Source of the DNA: Candidatus Agathobaculum merdigallinarum
Lineage (GTDB): Bacteria; Bacillota; Clostridia; Oscillospirales; Butyricicoccaceae
Assembly (NCBI GenBank): GCA_019115425.1
Contig: DXDO01000129.1
Coordinates: forward strand, 1-43,541
Direction of reading: 5' to 3'
DNA length: 43,541 nt
Made by a program: the position numbers and the translations under genes. How positions within the stretch are numbered: position 1 is the stretch's first letter; every line of letters starts with the position of its first letter. This document shows, in pieces, positions 1 through 8,426 of the stretch. Under the pieces are notes generated by a model, which was given only the letters and a program-made list of their open reading frames with translations, was not told the origin of the DNA and searched no databases.

Positions 1-64
1 ACCTTGGGTCCTGATTTGTTGCTTTGGTGAGACATTGGGGGTGTTTTTGCGGGGAGGAACTCAA

Positions 65-520
65 TCACTTATCCTTGAGCAGCGAATTGAGCTCCTCCAT
101 AAAGGTATTGATATCCTTGAACTGTCGGTAAACCGAGGCAAACCGCACATAGGCAACCTCGTCCACCTTGCGCAGCTGCTCCATCACCAGTTCGCCGATG
201 GTCTTGCTGGATACCTCGCTTTCGAGCGAACCAAATACCTTCTGCTCCACATTATCCACGATCTGCTCGAGCTGCATCAGCGAAACCGGCCGCTTTTCGC
301 AGGCCTTCATCAGCCCGCCGAGCAGTTTCTGACGGTCATATGGCTGCCGGGTGCCGTCCCGCTTGATCAGCATCAGCGGCATACGTTCAACTGTTTCATA
401 GGTGGTAAAGCGTTTCAGGCACTTCAGGCACTCCCGCCTGCGGCGGATGCTTGTGCCTTCATCTGTCGGACGCGAATCGACAACCTTGCTGTCGTCATAG
501 CCGCAAAATGGACATTTCAT
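65..520 (-). CDS. nrdR: Transcriptional repressor NrdR
   Basis: This 151-residue protein is a full-length NrdR, the zinc-ribbon/ATP-cone repressor that senses dATP/ATP and represses ribonucleotide reductase genes by binding NrdR boxes. The N-terminal zinc ribbon is visible as Cys3-x2-Cys6 and Cys31-x2-Cys34, followed by the ATP-cone (about residues 49-139) with the family pattern LIKRDGTRQPYDRQKLLGGL. The ATG at 518-520 is preceded by a GGAAGG Shine-Dalgarno sequence. It is transcribed alone from the promoter at 566-595, and no NrdR-regulated nrd gene lies inside the window. Identification rests on very strong family similarity. Confidence 0.97.
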   Translation of the reverse strand: MKCPFCGYDDSKVVDSRPTDEGTSIRRRRECLKCLKRFTTYETVERMPLMLIKRDGTRQPYDRQKLLGGLMKACEKRPVSLMQLEQIVDNVEQKVFGSLESEVSSKTIGELVMEQLRKVDEVAYVRFASVYRQFKDINTFMEELNSLLKDK

Positions 521-565
521 CGGGGTTCACCCTTCCAATTCCATAAAATGTGATCTATTTTTATT

Positions 566-595
566 ATTATACCACCGCTTGTGTCATAAAGTCAA
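566..595 (-). promoter_or_regulatory. Sigma-A-type promoter of nrdR
   Basis: On the minus strand TTGACT (590-595) and TATAAT (566-571) are separated by 18 bp, and the -10 is preceded by TGG (extended -10). It lies about 45 bp upstream of the nrdR start and reads toward nrdR. Confidence 0.8.
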
Positions 596-638
596 TAAAA
601 CGCAGTAAATTCCCCTATCCCTTGCGCCGCGGAATCTC

Positions 639-1430
639 TCACACCGGTGCGAAACGCGACAACACGCGCACCGCGCGCGCCAGCTCCTCAGCTTTCGTGA
701 AATTGTTTCGATACACCTCGATCAGCGTGTGTCCGTCATAGCCGACCGCGCGCAGACGCGAAAAGAAGTCCGCATAGTCCATACAGCCCGTGCCGGGCAA
801 AAGGCAGCTTTGATCCGCTGAAAAATCACTGATATGCACATTGACGATCCGATCCCCCACCGCATCGATAAATTCTTTCCAGTTCCGTCCCGCGCGGCGC
901 GCCTGCTTGATATCCAGCGTATAGCGCAGCTCGGGCACAGCACAGTACAGCGCGCGCAGGAAGTCCGGATCGCGCGAGCGGCACCAGGCCACGTTTTCCT
1001 GTGCCAGCGTGATCCCGCAGGCAGAGGCGATGCCGCACAGCCGCCGGTAGACCTCGCACTTCCGTGCCCAGCGCGCCGCATCGTCCTGATGCCCCATATC
1101 CCGCTCACCATGGAAGGTCAGAAAGCGCGCCCCCAATGCAGCGGCACACTCAAAATACCGCTGATACTGCATCAGCCCATCCTCGGTGCGGCGCTTGTAA
1201 TCCGAAAAAAGCAGCATCCCCTCCATCAGCGAAGTATATGGATGCACGGACACCACATCCAGCCCATAGCTTTTCACCTGCGCGCCGATCTGTTCATAAA
1301 AATGTGGTTCAAACTCGCTCTCGGTATTGAAAAATATCTCTACCGCGTGTACACCCAGTCCTGCCAGCACCGGCAGGATCTCCTCGACCGGCTGCGGATA
1401 AAAGCAGGCGGTTGAAATACCAATCCGCAT
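639..1430 (-). CDS. Xylose-isomerase-like TIM-barrel sugar phosphate isomerase/epimerase
   Basis: This 263-residue protein has the pattern of the AP-endonuclease-2/xylose-isomerase-like TIM barrel family (IolE/IolI/YcjR type). Typical strand-end metal ligand motifs are present: a His in FHGERDMGH, a Glu in LAQENVAW, an Asp in YTLDIKQA and a His in NVHISDFSA. They are followed by a late Glu in HTLIEVYR. The start at 1428-1430 is preceded by GGGAGG. The gene follows secDF by about 90 bp with only a weak hairpin between, so it may be cotranscribed. The substrate cannot be read from sequence; no sugar-catabolic neighbours are present. Confidence 0.8.
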   Translation of the reverse strand: MRIGISTACFYPQPVEEILPVLAGLGVHAVEIFFNTESEFEPHFYEQIGAQVKSYGLDVVSVHPYTSLMEGMLLFSDYKRRTEDGLMQYQRYFECAAALGARFLTFHGERDMGHQDDAARWARKCEVYRRLCGIASACGITLAQENVAWCRSRDPDFLRALYCAVPELRYTLDIKQARRAGRNWKEFIDAVGDRIVNVHISDFSADQSCLLPGTGCMDYADFFSRLRAVGYDGHTLIEVYRNNFTKAEELARAVRVLSRFAPV

Positions 1431-1453
1431 GACAAACCTCCCATTCCAAAGCA

Positions 1454-1473
1454 GGGGCGCTCAGAAGCGCCCC
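1454..1473. terminator. Weak hairpin downstream of secDF
   Basis: GGGGCGCT (1454-1461) pairs with AGCGCCCC (1466-1473) around a four-base loop. On the minus strand it is followed only by TGCTTT, so it is at best a weak intrinsic terminator, or an RNA-stabilising hairpin between secDF and the TIM-barrel gene. Confidence 0.45.
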
Positions 1474-1519
1474 CGTTATGATACCGTTTCCTCCTAAAGG
1501 GAAAGCCGCTGTTTTTCCG

Positions 1520-3958
1520 TCAGATCGCCTGCTTTCTGCGGATCTTCTTTCGGAAGAAGGCCCACAGGCTGACCGACAGCAGAATCGATGACCACGCGCC
1601 CGCCAGAATGCCGACGATCAGCGGCAGCGTAAACTGCTTGAGCGACGGTACGCCCAGAATAAATACCATGCCGATGGTAAACAGCGTCGTCAACGTGGTA
1701 TTGATGGTTCGGCCCATGGTCTGCCAGATGCTGCGCTCGGCGATCTCCTCAAACGGCTCCCTGTGTGCATTGCGCAGGTTCTCGCGCACACAGTCAAACA
1801 CGATGATGGACGCATTGATCGAATAGCCCAGGATGGTCAGCGCCGCAGCAATAAAGTTGGTATCCATCGGGATTTGCAGCCATACATATACGCTCAGCAT
1901 GATGAGCAGGTCGTGCAGCAGACAAACGACCGCCGCCAAGCCGCTTGTCAGCTCAAAGCGGAAGGTGACGTAGAGCAGCATCAGCGCGATCGCCAATACC
2001 GCGCACAGCACCGCCGCGCGTTGCAAATCGCTGCCGACCGAGGCGGAAACGTCCTCATTGCCATACAGGTCGGCATCCGTCAGGCCGTACTGCTCATTCA
2101 TCGCGTCGATCACCTGCTGGCGCGTCTCGGAATCGATGCTGGTCGAGCGGATCAGCACCTGCCCGTTGCCATCGCCCGACGAGGTGACCGAGGACGGCGC
2201 AATGCCGGTCGTCTGCTCAAACAGGTCGCTGACCTCGGTCTGAAGCTCCTGCGTCACGGTCTGATGCATGTTGAACTCCATCTCGGTGCCGCCGGCAAAG
2301 TCAATGCTCAGGTTAAACAAGTTCTTGCCAAACGGCAGCAGGATGAGCGCCACAAGGCCGGTTGCAATCAAGAGAGCGGAAATGCCGCCGAAAATCTTGA
2401 AGTTTTTCACCACGGGGAAGCGGCCGCCCTCGCGTGTTTTCTCGCGCAGGCCGTATGCCTTGGGATTGCGAATACGGAAATCCACCATACGGTTCAGCAG
2501 GAAATGCGTCACCGTCAGCGCGGTGAACATGGAGACCACCACGCCGATACCCAGTGTGGTCGCAAAGCCCACGATCGTACCCGTGCCGAAGAAGAACAGC
2601 ACACCCGCCGCGATCAGCGTGGTCAGGTTGGAATCCAAAATCGCGGTGAACGCGCGCCGAAAGCCAGAATCAATCGCGCTCTTGACCGTTTTGCCCATAC
2701 GCAGCTCTTCCTTGATGCGTTCAAAGATCACGACGTTGGCATCCACCGCCATACCGATCGACAGAATGATGCCCGCAATGCCCGGCAGGGACAGATTGAT
2801 GCGCAGCACGCTGAACAAAATGGCTTCGATCACAATGTAAAAGCCCAGCGCAAGGCAGGCGACCAGACCCGGCACGCGGTATACGATAATCATGAACAGG
2901 CAGACCAGCACCAATCCGATCACCCCTGCGATCAGCGAGGTGCGCAGCGCATCCGCGCCGAGCTGCGGGCCGACCGAGCGCAGCTCCGCCTGCGTCAGGC
3001 TGAAGGGCAGCTGGCCCGCGTCGATCAATCCGGCAAGCTGCTCCGCGCTCTCCTGGGTAAAGTTTCCGGAAATGGTGCAGCTTTCGCTGTCGATACGCGC
3101 GCTGACATACGGATCGGAAATCACCTGACCGTCCATCACGATCAGCAGCTGGTTATCGCCGTCGCCGCCGTTCTGCACCGAACGCTTTGCAATCTCCTCG
3201 GTCACATCCGCGAACTTCCGGCTGCCTTCATTCGTGAAGTCCACCTGCACATAGTTCTCCTGCATGCCGTTCGGCGTTGTCTGTCCATACTGCGCGCTCG
3301 CGCCCGCGATATCCGAACCGGTCAGCAGCGCATACTGTGCCGCGTCAACCGTCTCGCCGCTCATCACCGCGTTGGCATACGCAGTATATCCATCCCAATC
3401 CATAAACAGCAGCTGAGCGGTCGTTCCCAGCGTCTGCACTGCCTCCTCCGGATTGGTGATCTGCGGGATCTCGACGGTCAGACGGTTTTCGCCCGACAGC
3501 GCGACCGTCGCTTCGGTGAAGCCCTGACTGGTCAGACGCTGGCGGATCATGGCCTGTGCGGTCTGCATATCGTGCGGCAGATCGTCCATATTGTAGCCCT
3601 CCGGCAGCACGGCCTCATACACAATGCGCGAACCGCCGACCAGATCCAAGCCCAGACGGATGCCGTGCTCGGTGTCCATCACGCTTGGAATGATGGCGGT
3701 CAGCTCGGGCGTATCGTTTTCGGCCGTCTCATTGCCGGAAGCGTCCGGCGCTTGATCGGTCGGATCACCTGCGGCATCGGCGTCCGCTTCTGCGCCGTCC
3801 TCCGTGGTGACAGCCGTTGCAGGCGTGTCCTCGGTCGTGCCGCTGTCCCTAAACGGCATGGTCCATCCCCCCGGGATATACAGGCCTGTTACCGCCGTTA
3901 CGCCGAGAAACACGATCACCAGCATAACGACAATAAAGGAAATTACACTTTTCTTCAC
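1520..3958 (-). CDS. secDF: Fused protein translocase subunit SecDF
   Basis: This 812-residue membrane protein joins SecD and SecF in one chain. SecDF uses the proton motive force to pull preproteins out of the SecYEG channel. The SecD half shows an N-terminal membrane segment, an acidic Thr/Ala/Asp/Glu-rich linker (about residues 40-85), the D1 motif GIRLGLDLVGGS, a P1 periplasmic-type domain and a membrane block containing GMAVDANVVIFERIKEE. The SecF half starts near residue 520 with LSIDFAGGTEMEF and ends with GYSINASIIVFDCVREN and a basic KKIRRKQ tail. The start is GTG (3956-3958), chosen because AAAGGAGG lies 9 nt upstream. The linker is an unusual low-complexity insert. The gene has its own promoter. 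Confidence 0.96.
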   Translation of the reverse strand: MKKSVISFIVVMLVIVFLGVTAVTGLYIPGGWTMPFRDSGTTEDTPATAVTTEDGAEADADAAGDPTDQAPDASGNETAENDTPELTAIIPSVMDTEHGIRLGLDLVGGSRIVYEAVLPEGYNMDDLPHDMQTAQAMIRQRLTSQGFTEATVALSGENRLTVEIPQITNPEEAVQTLGTTAQLLFMDWDGYTAYANAVMSGETVDAAQYALLTGSDIAGASAQYGQTTPNGMQENYVQVDFTNEGSRKFADVTEEIAKRSVQNGGDGDNQLLIVMDGQVISDPYVSARIDSESCTISGNFTQESAEQLAGLIDAGQLPFSLTQAELRSVGPQLGADALRTSLIAGVIGLVLVCLFMIIVYRVPGLVACLALGFYIVIEAILFSVLRINLSLPGIAGIILSIGMAVDANVVIFERIKEELRMGKTVKSAIDSGFRRAFTAILDSNLTTLIAAGVLFFFGTGTIVGFATTLGIGVVVSMFTALTVTHFLLNRMVDFRIRNPKAYGLREKTREGGRFPVVKNFKIFGGISALLIATGLVALILLPFGKNLFNLSIDFAGGTEMEFNMHQTVTQELQTEVSDLFEQTTGIAPSSVTSSGDGNGQVLIRSTSIDSETRQQVIDAMNEQYGLTDADLYGNEDVSASVGSDLQRAAVLCAVLAIALMLLYVTFRFELTSGLAAVVCLLHDLLIMLSVYVWLQIPMDTNFIAAALTILGYSINASIIVFDCVRENLRNAHREPFEEIAERSIWQTMGRTINTTLTTLFTIGMVFILGVPSLKQFTLPLIVGILAGAWSSILLSVSLWAFFRKKIRRKQAI

Positions 3959-3996
3959 AGACTGGTTCCTCCTTTGATTGATTACATAGCTAAAGT

Positions 3997-4025
3997 AGTA
4001 TACTGCGGCATCCGAAAAAAGTCAA
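3997..4025 (-). promoter_or_regulatory. Sigma-A-type promoter of secDF
   Basis: On the minus strand TTGACT (4020-4025) and TATACT (3997-4002) are separated by 17 bp, about 38 bp upstream of the GTG start of secDF. Confidence 0.82.
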
Positions 4026-4047
4026 CCGCAGCAGTCTGTCATAAAAA

Positions 4048-4070
4048 AAATGCCCGCTTTGCGGGCATTT
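4048..4070. terminator. Bidirectional intrinsic terminator after purB
   Basis: TGCCCGC (4051-4057) and GCGGGCA (4061-4067) form a stem around TTT, flanked by A-run and T-run on both sides. On the minus strand it ends the purB transcript just before the secDF promoter. Confidence 0.88.
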
Positions 4071-4157
4071 TTTATAAAATCATGTCCTCAAATACACGCT
4101 GCACCCCACGCGGCATCAATTCCGCGCGGGCGCGGTACATCCATCGTTTCTGCCGGA

Positions 4158-5588
4158 TCAGAGGTTGATCTCCACCGTAACTTCCTCGCCGTCCAGATAC
4201 GGTGCGATCGCCGGACGGACACATTCGCTGATGAACTCGTCCACCTGCGACGGGCAGCGGCCGATATACGCCTTCGGGTCAAGATGCTCGAGGATCTGCT
4301 CGCGCGTCATGCCGAACATCGGGTCGGCTGCGATGCGGTCGATCAGATCGTTGTCCAGCCCTTCCTCCTTGACGCGCTTGCCCGCGGCCATCGAGTGCTC
4401 ACGGATGCGCTCGTGCAGCTCCTGACGGTTGCCGCCGCGCTTGACCGCGTCCATCATGATGTTCTCGGTCGCCATGAAGGGCAGCTCGTTCATCACATGC
4501 GCCTCGATCACCTTGGGGTATACCACAAGGCCGGAGACCACGTTGATCATGATGTTCAGGATCGCGTCCACCGCGAGGAACGCCTCAGGCACCGAGATGC
4601 GCTTGTTGGCCGAGTCGTCCAGCGTGCGCTCGAACCACTGGGTCGCGGAGGTGAACGCGGGATTCAGGCTGTCTGTAATGACGTAGCGCGCGAGCGCGCA
4701 GATGCGCTCGCTTCTCATCGGGTTGCGCTTGTACGGCATGGCGGAAGAGCCGATCTGGTTCTTCTCAAACGGCTCCTCGACCTCCTTGAGGTGCTGGAGC
4801 AGGCGCAGGTCGGTCGCGAACTTGGACGCGGACTGCGCGATGCCCGACAGGGTCGCGAGCGTCTGCGCGTCGATCTTGCGCGAATAGGTCTGACCGGACA
4901 CCGGCACCACGCCCGCGAAGCCGAAATCGTCCGCAATGCGCTTTTCCAGTTCCTTGACCTTGGCCTCGTCGCCGTCAAACAGCTCCATGAAGGACGCCTG
5001 CGTGCCGGTCGTGCCCTTGCTGCCCAGCATGCGCAGGTTCTCGATGCGGTACTCGACCTCGTGCAGATCCATGAGCAACTCGTTCATCCACAGGGTCGCG
5101 CGCTTGCCGACCGTGGTCAGCTGCGCGGGCTGGAAGTGGGTAAAGCCGAGCGTCGGCTGCGCCTTGTGCGCGTCCGCGAACTGCGCGAGCTTGTCCAGCA
5201 CAGTCGCGAGCTTTTTGCGCACAAGCAGCAGGCCCTCGCGGATCTGGATGATATCGGTATTGTCGCCCACATAGGCGCTCGTCGCGCCGAGGTGGATGAT
5301 GCCCGCCGCTTTCGGCGCGGCCTTGCCGAAGGTGTAAACGTGCGCCATAACGTCGTGGCGGACTTCCTTCTCGCGCGCCTTCGCGGTCTCGTAGTCGATG
5401 TCGGTCAGGTGTGCTTCCATCTCGTCCACCTGCTCCTGCGTGATGGGCAGGCCGAGCGCCATTTCGGCTTTCGCCAGCGACACCCACAGGCGGCGCCAGG
5501 TCGAGAACTTCATATCCGAGGAGAAGGTGTAGAGCATCTCCTTCGAGGCATAGCGCGAGGAAAGCGGGCTTTCATACACGTTGTTCAT
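4158..5588 (-). CDS. purB: Adenylosuccinate lyase
   Basis: This 476-residue enzyme of the fumarase/aspartase superfamily catalyses two steps of purine synthesis: SAICAR to AICAR plus fumarate, and adenylosuccinate to AMP plus fumarate. The superfamily signature is clear (IGSSAMPYKRNPMRSE, about residues 285-300), as are GATSAYVGDN and TLGFTHFQPAQ, with the catalytic His in the latter. Length and the C-terminal ADSL domain (PKAYIGRCPSQVDEF) fit the clostridial type. The ATG at 5586-5588 is preceded by GGAAAGGA. It is monocistronic, between its own promoter and the terminator at 4048-4070. Confidence 0.96.
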   Translation of the reverse strand: MNNVYESPLSSRYASKEMLYTFSSDMKFSTWRRLWVSLAKAEMALGLPITQEQVDEMEAHLTDIDYETAKAREKEVRHDVMAHVYTFGKAAPKAAGIIHLGATSAYVGDNTDIIQIREGLLLVRKKLATVLDKLAQFADAHKAQPTLGFTHFQPAQLTTVGKRATLWMNELLMDLHEVEYRIENLRMLGSKGTTGTQASFMELFDGDEAKVKELEKRIADDFGFAGVVPVSGQTYSRKIDAQTLATLSGIAQSASKFATDLRLLQHLKEVEEPFEKNQIGSSAMPYKRNPMRSERICALARYVITDSLNPAFTSATQWFERTLDDSANKRISVPEAFLAVDAILNIMINVVSGLVVYPKVIEAHVMNELPFMATENIMMDAVKRGGNRQELHERIREHSMAAGKRVKEEGLDNDLIDRIAADPMFGMTREQILEHLDPKAYIGRCPSQVDEFISECVRPAIAPYLDGEEVTVEINL

Positions 5589-5657
5589 GTCAGTCGTCCT
5601 TTCCGGTCAGTTGATCGTGATCCAGTGATGGATCATTTCAGATTTTCAGCCGATTTT

Positions 5658-5686
5658 AGTTTAACACCGAACCCGCTGTTTTTCAA
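5658..5686 (-). promoter_or_regulatory. Sigma-A-type promoter of purB
   Basis: TTGAAA (5681-5686) and TAAACT (5658-5663) on the minus strand are spaced by 17 bp. The leader contains a small palindrome GATCCA-GTGA-TGGATC at 5619-5634 that might be an operator; I do not recognise it as a PurR box. Confidence 0.75.
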
Positions 5687-5776
5687 GCAGGCGGCGGCGT
5701 TTTGCCCATATATTGTAGCAATAAACAAACTTTCTCCCACCTCCGCCCATGTATTTGATGTGTTCCGCCGCCATGC

Positions 5777-5805
5777 TTGACTGCCGCGCCCGCACATGTT
5801 ATCAT
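5777..5805 (+). promoter_or_regulatory. Sigma-A-type promoter of the plus-strand GNAT gene
   Basis: TTGACT (5777-5782) and TATCAT (5800-5805) are spaced by 17 bp, 31 bp upstream of the GNAT start. It is divergent from the purB promoter. Confidence 0.75.
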
Positions 5806-5836
5806 CAAGGCAGCAAAGGCGCAGGAGGTGCATGGT

Positions 5837-6475
5837 ATGCGAAAAGCCCGGCAGGAGGAGCGCGCAGCGCTCGCCGCATTGATGTTCGACCAGTTTTACG
5901 AAAAAGAGGAATTGCAGCAGCAGTTTTCCGGCGTGGACGAGCAGACCGCCCGCCGTTTTGGGCCCTCGATGCTCAGCCTCGGGCAGGGCTATTTCTTTAC
6001 GCACGGCGATGTGTTCGTCTGCGAGGGCGCGGACGGCGCGCCCATCGGTGCGATCGTCGGCGCGGACCCGCGCCGCCTGTCCCGTCTCGGCCCGCTCGGG
6101 CAGCTTTTCTACGCCCTGCGGAACGGAAAAATGCTGCGTACTATCCCACGGCCGCTGCTCGCGCAGCTGATGCGCAACAGCCGCCCGGTCATGGAGGTAC
6201 ACAGCATGAACTGGTACAGGCGGTACTGCAAGCATCCCTATTATATCGCCCAGTTCGGGGTGGACAAGGCGCACCGCGGCAGCGGCGCGGCCCGCGAACT
6301 GCTCGACGGCGTGATAGCCCATGCGGCCGCACAGGGCTATCCGGCGGTCGCGCTCGAAACGCTCTCGCGCGAAAACGTGCCCATGTACCTGCATTTTGGC
6401 TTTTTCCTCAAGCAGGTATACACCTGCGGCGCGTTTACTGAATACCGACTGATCAAATATCTGCCGCAGTCATAA
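5837..6475 (+). CDS. GNAT family N-acetyltransferase
   Basis: This 212-residue protein has a C-terminal GNAT fold. The acetyl-CoA pyrophosphate-binding motif is visible in QFGVDKAHRGSGAARELL (about residues 147-164), followed by the typical late strand and helix in ALETLSRENVPMYLHFGF. The N-terminal 130 residues are less typical and may set the substrate. The start was set at the internal ATG at 5837 because GGAGGTG lies directly upstream and the promoter at 5777-5805 overlaps the longer reading frame. It is a lone plus-strand gene followed by a hairpin. The acetylated substrate is unknown. Confidence 0.85.
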   Translation: MRKARQEERAALAALMFDQFYEKEELQQQFSGVDEQTARRFGPSMLSLGQGYFFTHGDVFVCEGADGAPIGAIVGADPRRLSRLGPLGQLFYALRNGKMLRTIPRPLLAQLMRNSRPVMEVHSMNWYRRYCKHPYYIAQFGVDKAHRGSGAARELLDGVIAHAAAQGYPAVALETLSRENVPMYLHFGFFLKQVYTCGAFTEYRLIKYLPQS

Positions 6476-6481
6476 TCAAAG

Positions 6482-6504
6482 GCGGGAGCGCATTACGCTC
6501 CCGC
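6482..6504. terminator. Hairpin between convergent genes
   Basis: GCGGGAGCG (6482-6490) pairs with CGCTCCCGC (6496-6504). It is followed by TGCTTT on the plus strand and CTTTG on the minus strand, so it is a probable but modest bidirectional terminator for the GNAT gene and the gene at 6556-7029. Confidence 0.65.
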
Positions 6505-6555
6505 TGCTTTATCAGAACAGTTTCCATATCTGCCCTCGCCGCCTAAAACCATTCT

Positions 6556-7029
6556 TTATTCGTTTATCAGGCATTGCCTCAGGCGCTGTATCCGCGCAAA
6601 AAATTCTTTGGCCTCAAAAGGAACCACAGCCAGCGAGGGAGGATAGCTGCGGAAAAAATCCTCGGCCGCGTCCAACAACTTGCCACACAACTGCGCAAAA
6701 TCCGCGGTCAGCTTCGGCTGCCCGTCCATCTGCAAAGCCATCCGCCTTCCTGACAACCGCTGGATACGGCCCTCATGCGGATGATCTGGGCAGCACAACA
6801 CCGCTTCATCCGTCTCGCACAGCTGTTCCAGTGCATTCAATACGCATTGCCACAGTTCCTCAATGCAGCCATCAAGCGCATTTCCCTGCTCCCCGCAATC
6901 TACGGTGATGATACCGTCGATATACTCCTCAGGCTTCTTAACGAACGGATATTCCGCCAGCTGCTCCAGCGGCACATACCGCCGCGCATTTGGTATGCAT
7001 ATCTCGGTCGTGATCCGGATCTGTTCCAT
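6556..7029 (-). CDS. Hypothetical 157-residue protein
   Basis: I do not recognise this family. The 157-residue product is soluble and acidic, with no signal peptide or membrane segment. It opens with a short strand-like stretch (MEQIRITTEICIP) and has Cys residues in TVDCGEQ, EELWQCVLN and LCCPDHPH. The first part looks beta-rich and the rest helical. The start was placed at the ATG at 7027-7029 because AGAGGA precedes it; the reading frame stays open upstream, but that part overlaps aspB and has poor codon structure. It lies 58 bp after aspB and is probably cotranscribed with it. A function cannot be inferred. Confidence 0.7.
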   Translation of the reverse strand: MEQIRITTEICIPNARRYVPLEQLAEYPFVKKPEEYIDGIITVDCGEQGNALDGCIEELWQCVLNALEQLCETDEAVLCCPDHPHEGRIQRLSGRRMALQMDGQPKLTADFAQLCGKLLDAAEDFFRSYPPSLAVVPFEAKEFFARIQRLRQCLINE

Positions 7030-7087
7030 ACTGTCCTCTTTCTGCAAAGCGGCGCCCTTTTCAGAGCACCGCTTCTTGATCCCTCTC

Positions 7088-8287
7088 TTATGCGTTTTTG
7101 ATAAACGCCTCCAGCCGGTCGAGGCCCTTGTCGATCTCATCCAGCGAGGTCGCATAGCTCCAGCGGACAAAGCCCGGGGCTGCAAACGCGGTGCACGGTA
7201 CGGTCGCCACAAGGCCCTTCTCGAGGAACAGCTGCGCGAAGTCCTCCGCGCTCTCGATGGTCTTGCCGTACATGGACTTGCCGATAAAGCTCTTCATATT
7301 CATCATAACATAGAACGCGCCCTGCGGCTTGATGCAGGAAACGCCCTCGATGCGGTTCATGCGCTCGACAAGGTGGTCGCGGCGCTTCTCAAACGCCTGC
7401 TTCATCACCTGCATATCCTCCTGCGGGCCGCGCAGCGCGACGATCGCCGCATGCTGCGAGATCGTGGACGGCGCGGAGGTCGAGTGGCTCAGGTAATTGC
7501 TCATCACCTTGGCAAGCTCGGGGTTGGATGCGCTGTAACCGATGCGCCAGCCGGTCATGGCATAACTCTTGGACACGCCGTTGACAATGATCGTGCGCGC
7601 TTTCACGTCTTCACTGAGCGACGCAAAGGACACGAACTCGATGTCGTCATACACGAGATTGCAATAGATTTCATCTGCAATAACATAGATATTGTGGCGG
7701 CAGCAGACCTCGGCAATGGCTTCCAGCTCTTCGCGGGTATAGACCATACCGGTCGGGTTGCAGGGCGAGTTGAGCATAAACACCTTGGTCTTATCCGTGA
7801 TCGCGGCATCCAGCTGCTCGGCGGTGATCTTGAAGTCCTGCTCCTCCTCAGCGGCGACGATCACGGGCACCGCGCCCGCCTGCTTGACCATCTCGGAGTA
7901 GCTGACCCAGTACGGCGCGGCGATGACGACCTCGTCCCCCGGGTTGCACAGCGTCATCAGGGCAACGTAAACCGAGTGCTTTGCGCCGGAGGCAACCACG
8001 ATCTGCTTCGGCTCATACTCCAGGCCGAAATCGGTTTTCAGACGATAGCACGCAGCCTCGCGCAGCTCCATCAGGCCGGCGGCCGGGGTGTACTTGGTCT
8101 GGTTGGTCTCGATCGCCTCAATGCCCGCCTGCTTGATGTGCTCGGGCGTGGGGAAGTCCGGCTCGCCTGCGCCGAAGCCGACGACATCCTTGCCTTCCGC
8201 CTTCATCTGCTTGAACAGCGAGTCGATTACAAGTGTGGTAGACGCTTGTACCCCCGCTGCGATCCTCGAAATCGGTTTCAATGCCAC
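7088..8287 (-). CDS. aspB: Aspartate aminotransferase (class I/II, PLP-dependent)
   Basis: This 399-residue fold-type I aminotransferase fits the AspB/Ib subgroup, which transfers the amino group between aspartate and 2-oxoglutarate. The PLP-binding lysine is in SKSYAMTGWRIGY (about residue 239). Other family marks are the N-terminal GEPDFPTPEHI, NSPCNPTGMVYTREEL, VIADEIYCNLVYD and the C-terminal arginine region GFVRWSYATS. The start is GTG (8285-8287) with GGGAG upstream and a good promoter at 8324-8352. Related aminotransferases for other amino acids share this pattern, so the substrate is the less certain part. Confidence 0.9.
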   Translation of the reverse strand: MALKPISRIAAGVQASTTLVIDSLFKQMKAEGKDVVGFGAGEPDFPTPEHIKQAGIEAIETNQTKYTPAAGLMELREAACYRLKTDFGLEYEPKQIVVASGAKHSVYVALMTLCNPGDEVVIAAPYWVSYSEMVKQAGAVPVIVAAEEEQDFKITAEQLDAAITDKTKVFMLNSPCNPTGMVYTREELEAIAEVCCRHNIYVIADEIYCNLVYDDIEFVSFASLSEDVKARTIIVNGVSKSYAMTGWRIGYSASNPELAKVMSNYLSHSTSAPSTISQHAAIVALRGPQEDMQVMKQAFEKRRDHLVERMNRIEGVSCIKPQGAFYVMMNMKSFIGKSMYGKTIESAEDFAQLFLEKGLVATVPCTAFAAPGFVRWSYATSLDEIDKGLDRLEAFIKNA

Positions 8288-8323
8288 TGGTTACGCACTC
8301 CCTTTTCATCTCTCTATGATTTT

Positions 8324-8352
8324 ATTATATGCTCGTTGCTGCTCTTTTGCAA
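8324..8352 (-). promoter_or_regulatory. Sigma-A-type promoter of aspB
   Basis: TTGCAA (8347-8352) and a consensus TATAAT (8324-8329) on the minus strand are spaced by 17 bp, about 36 bp upstream of the aspB start. Confidence 0.78.
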
Positions 8353-8390
8353 GTATGCGTCCGTCAAATTGCAAAACTGCCCGAATAGAA

Positions 8391-8414
8391 AAAACCGCCA
8401 ATTTCGGCGGTTTT
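8391..8414. terminator. Intrinsic terminator ending the thiN superoperon
   Basis: AAAACCGCC (8391-8399) pairs with GGCGGTTTT (8406-8414). On the minus strand a run of six T follows. It lies 13 bp after thiN and separates the superoperon from the aspB promoter. Confidence 0.9.
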
Positions 8415-8426
8415 CGTGTGAAATAT

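Noticed and set aside
1..64. A gene at the left edge downstream of nrdR
   Set aside because: No reading frame with a start and recognisable protein can be supported in these 64 bases.
1763..4168. An 801-codon open frame on the plus strand antisense to secDF
   Set aside because: It is a by-product of GC-rich codon use opposite secDF: Arg/His/Gln/Asp-rich, no domain, no suitable ribosome site or promoter.
4050..5780. A 576-codon open frame antisense to purB
   Set aside because: Same reason; purB on the other strand has full family motifs, promoter and terminator.
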